In this document: positions 61,683 to 64,000 of the stretch, in pieces
How the letters are laid out: every line of letters begins with the position of its first letter
Position numbering within the stretch: position 1 is the stretch's first letter
From: Vitis vinifera
Lineage: Eukaryota; Streptophyta; Magnoliopsida; Vitales; Vitaceae
NCBI RefSeq assembly: GCF_030704535.1
Contig: NC_081818.1
Span: 3,485,001 to 3,549,000 of the forward strand
Reading direction: 5' to 3'
DNA length: 64,000 nucleotides
Notes under the pieces: generated by a model
Told to the model about the DNA's origin: nothing
Databases searched by the model: none
Seen by the model: only the letters and a program-made list of their open reading frames with translations
Translations under genes and position numbers: made by a program

Positions 61683-62389
61683 AACAAGATAATGCCTTCC
61701 CTTCTCAAGCGTAAGCCCTGAATATCCGAAATGCTTGATATCATTCTGTTCTCTTCTTCCTCACCTGTTTATGTGTCCACTAATATATATAGATATAATC
61801 ACAAGAAGTATGGGTGGTGAATAAAAGCTAGAAATGCTGAAAGAGTGGTTAATGCTTTGTTTTAGTTTCTTCGACTTGATCTTGCCAAAGGGTTTACATG
61901 ATACAAACATGAATTTATAGCCAGCAGACTCAGCACAAGCTATGGAGATGTAGTTATTCCCTCACATTAGACTCTGCCCGCAAGCCCCTTTATCTCATAG
62001 CAGTACAGTATAAAATATACGATTTTGTTGTCAGAAATGAAAAGCCTGCAGCATTTTGTATATCCCATAATTCATTTCTTGCACTTCATCTTCAAAATCA
62101 GTAAAAACACTCTCCTAAATGCAATCTTAGTGCACTCTCCTAAGTGAAATCATAAAGCTACCAATGAGTAGGAGTACATCTAGTTTCAATGAAATGAATG
62201 CATCATCTGTTGGACTAGAAGGCAGCAGAATATTTGTAAAAATTTTACAATTCACCCAAAAATCTGCTCTTATCATGAGTTCAAGTTTCTCATCAATCAT
62301 TTGTACAACATGATCATTTGTACAATTACAAGATATACAAGTTTTCAGAGAACCTAATTTTAACACATATCTAAGAATATAGATGCTAC
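61683..62389. other. Intergenic DNA between convergent genes
   Basis: 3' flanks of the second GDSL gene (plus) and the unrecognised minus-strand gene. Near-repeated CACTCTCCTAA at about 62108 and 62132. Nothing else seen. Confidence 0.5.
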
Positions 62390-63831
62390 TTACTTCCTGG
62401 AGACATAAGCATAATATTGTGCCATGGGCACAACAAAAGCTATCACTAACAAACCTCCAACTACAAAAGTGAATTGCCCACGTTTCTCTTCTGTCTCTTC
62501 CCTGGTTTTGAAGTTAGATTCTCGTTTGTTGTCCTTAACTGATGGGCCACCAGCATCTGGAAGGCCATCAATGGCAGCCACTAGCCGTTTGGCACTGCTG
62601 AAAACTGCTTCATTGTACTTTTCTTCAGTTGCTAAAACTGCAGTAGTCAACCAAAATCAAATACTCCAATTACCATGAATTCAATTGCTGAGGAAAATTT
62701 ACTGCTATTCATTATCAAATCAAGAAAAATGAGAATCTGTTCTTGTAGGGGTTGTTGGGTTTGTTTTCATATGTATGATATTGTTTTTTCACTCAAACCG
62801 GTTGAAAGTGGCTGGAAATAAAAAGAATGCATGGGAAGCTTTTGAATAACAATATGATGTGTCAATGGATTCAACTTCACTTATCAAATAGAATTGAATA
62901 TTCAAGATCATTTAAAGGGGCCTTAATGCGAGACCGTCTACATGCTTACCTTTCACCAATGTCATTTGAAGTCTACTCAATATATTAGAAATCCCCGTCA
63001 TATATGTCTAGCCACCTTATAATGGGGTTTCTTTTGTTTGTTTGATTTTGGTGGGAAGAGGCTTGGCAAGGTTATGAACGGAGGGGAGGTAAGAGCATAC
63101 TTGTCCCCACCCATCATTGCCTTAATGTGGAAGAGCTTACTAGGAAAAGCGTTGGCTAACAAAAGTCATTCCTGTGAAGAGTTAAGAAAATCAGACAAAA
63201 ATGAAGGAACTGCTGAGCTTGTTTCTGTTAAAAGGAAAAGAATGATAATAGTTGTATTCCATACCCTGAACCCATTAATTCCTCCAACCATGATATCAAG
63301 ATCCACAAGTACATCTGTTGCACTTACAGCTAAATAGACCTCAACATCCAAAAGAACATGCTCAACACTCAGTCAATTCCATGATTGAAGGGCTTGCAGC
63401 TTGCGATGAAAATAGAAGCAGTGAGCAACCTTTTGCAAAAGGCAAAGGTTGTGAATCTTAAGCTACTCCTTGGGATGCATACATATTCACCTAATGCATC
63501 ATGAAGGACAGAATTATGGAAAGGATTCTTACAATTACCCAACAACCATGGTTAGGTGGCTTCCACCTGCAGGGTATTTTGAAATGATGCTCTCATTTTG
63601 AAGCACAAGAACTATCCTATAATCTGGCTTGACCAATAGGTCCCTGGTAAACTGGAATACAGCATTTATCTGCATGATGACCGTCCTATTAATATTTTCC
63701 GAGAAAGGATTCTGTAAGTAAATATTCCTTCAGCTGAGCTTAGTAGATGGGTGCAGATGGCCCACTTTGTTGAATCTGCCATGACCTCCCTACTAGCATA
63801 AATTGCAACTTCACCAATGCCAAAATTCCTT
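62390..63831 (-). CDS. Unrecognised tail-anchored-type membrane protein, 3' part only
   Basis: Exons read leftward: 63539-63711 (possibly extending to 63831), 63265-63322, 62950-63007, 62390-62637. The last three junctions are in phase. I do not recognise the family. The soluble part includes KPDYRIVLVLQN, ATDVLVDLDIMVGG and LSRLQMTLVKVLATEEKY. A charged stretch (KTREETEEKRGQ) is followed by a single hydrophobic segment (FTFVVGGLLVIAFVVPMAQ) nine residues before the stop at 62390, a layout typical of tail-anchored membrane proteins. The segment 63712-63831 is open and follows a pyrimidine-rich acceptor (TTTTATAG), but it meets 63711 in a different frame with no GT donor between. So there is either a one-base change or a splice I missed. 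Earlier exons lie outside the window. Confidence 0.55.
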
Positions 63832-64000
63832 CTATAAAAATTTGAGAAAAGCTTCAAGTTAAAAAAAAAAAAAAAAAAAGGAGAAAAGAAAGAAGCAAAA
63901 AAGTGGTTTGAACATTCAACCACCCTTTGAGACAGCAACCAGGAATCTTAATTCACTGCATCTTGTACATTAAGTATCAGTCCACTGCATCGTACAATTA

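Noticed and set aside
1..64000. CRISPR arrays, operons, bacterial-type genes, rRNA or tRNA genes
   Set aside because: None seen; repeats are transposon-derived and the genes are spliced eukaryotic ones.

Overview
The window is nuclear DNA of a flowering plant. The genes are intron-rich with GT-AG introns, the intergenic DNA is AT-rich, and LTR retrotransposons, LINE remnants and MITE-like repeats sit inside introns. The protein families and repeat style fit a eudicot and recall grapevine (Vitis). That species guess is inference from familiarity, not a search.

Layout, left to right. 1-5323: a decayed Ty1/Copia element on the minus strand, cut by the window edge. 8933-9994: a broken F-box/DUF295 gene on the plus strand. 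12189-33722: a 19-exon minus-strand gene encoding a 560-residue protein with an N-terminal sulfotransferase-like part and a C-terminal class-IV (branched-chain-type) aminotransferase part. Its third intron carries a second decayed Copia element (26234-31393). 35225-47952: a 10-exon minus-strand gene for a 401-residue FAM86/EEF2KMT-like protein methyltransferase. Its introns hold a compact LTR element whose single ORF joins Gag directly to a chromodomain (37824-41444), with a LINE fragment inside it; the whole nest appears to lie in an older solo LTR. They also hold a Copia LTR fragment and a second LINE fragment. 49975-54038: a 15-exon plus-strand kinesin of the KIN-1 type, 482 residues. 57350-58902 and 59989-61682: a tandem pair of GDSL esterase/lipase genes, the second broken by a one-base insertion. 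62390-63831: the 3' part of an unrecognised minus-strand gene ending in a tail-anchor-like membrane segment.

The host genes do not form an obvious pathway; this is ordinary plant gene space. The GDSL pair is a local duplication with conserved exon lengths and a conserved TATA region. The methyltransferase and KIN-1 genes are divergent, with about 2 kb between start codons that contains a MITE and a long fold-back. Exon boundaries were worked out by hand from splice sites, reading phase and family similarity. For the four complete multi-exon genes (aminotransferase-like, methyltransferase, KIN-1, first GDSL) every junction keeps frame.

The most unusual items are the gag-chromodomain element with heat-shock-element-like clusters in its LTR, a Copia element whose primer-binding position is complementary to its own LTR instead of to a tRNA, and a recurrent GTTTGG/CGAGAAAA motif near the 5' ends of three genes.
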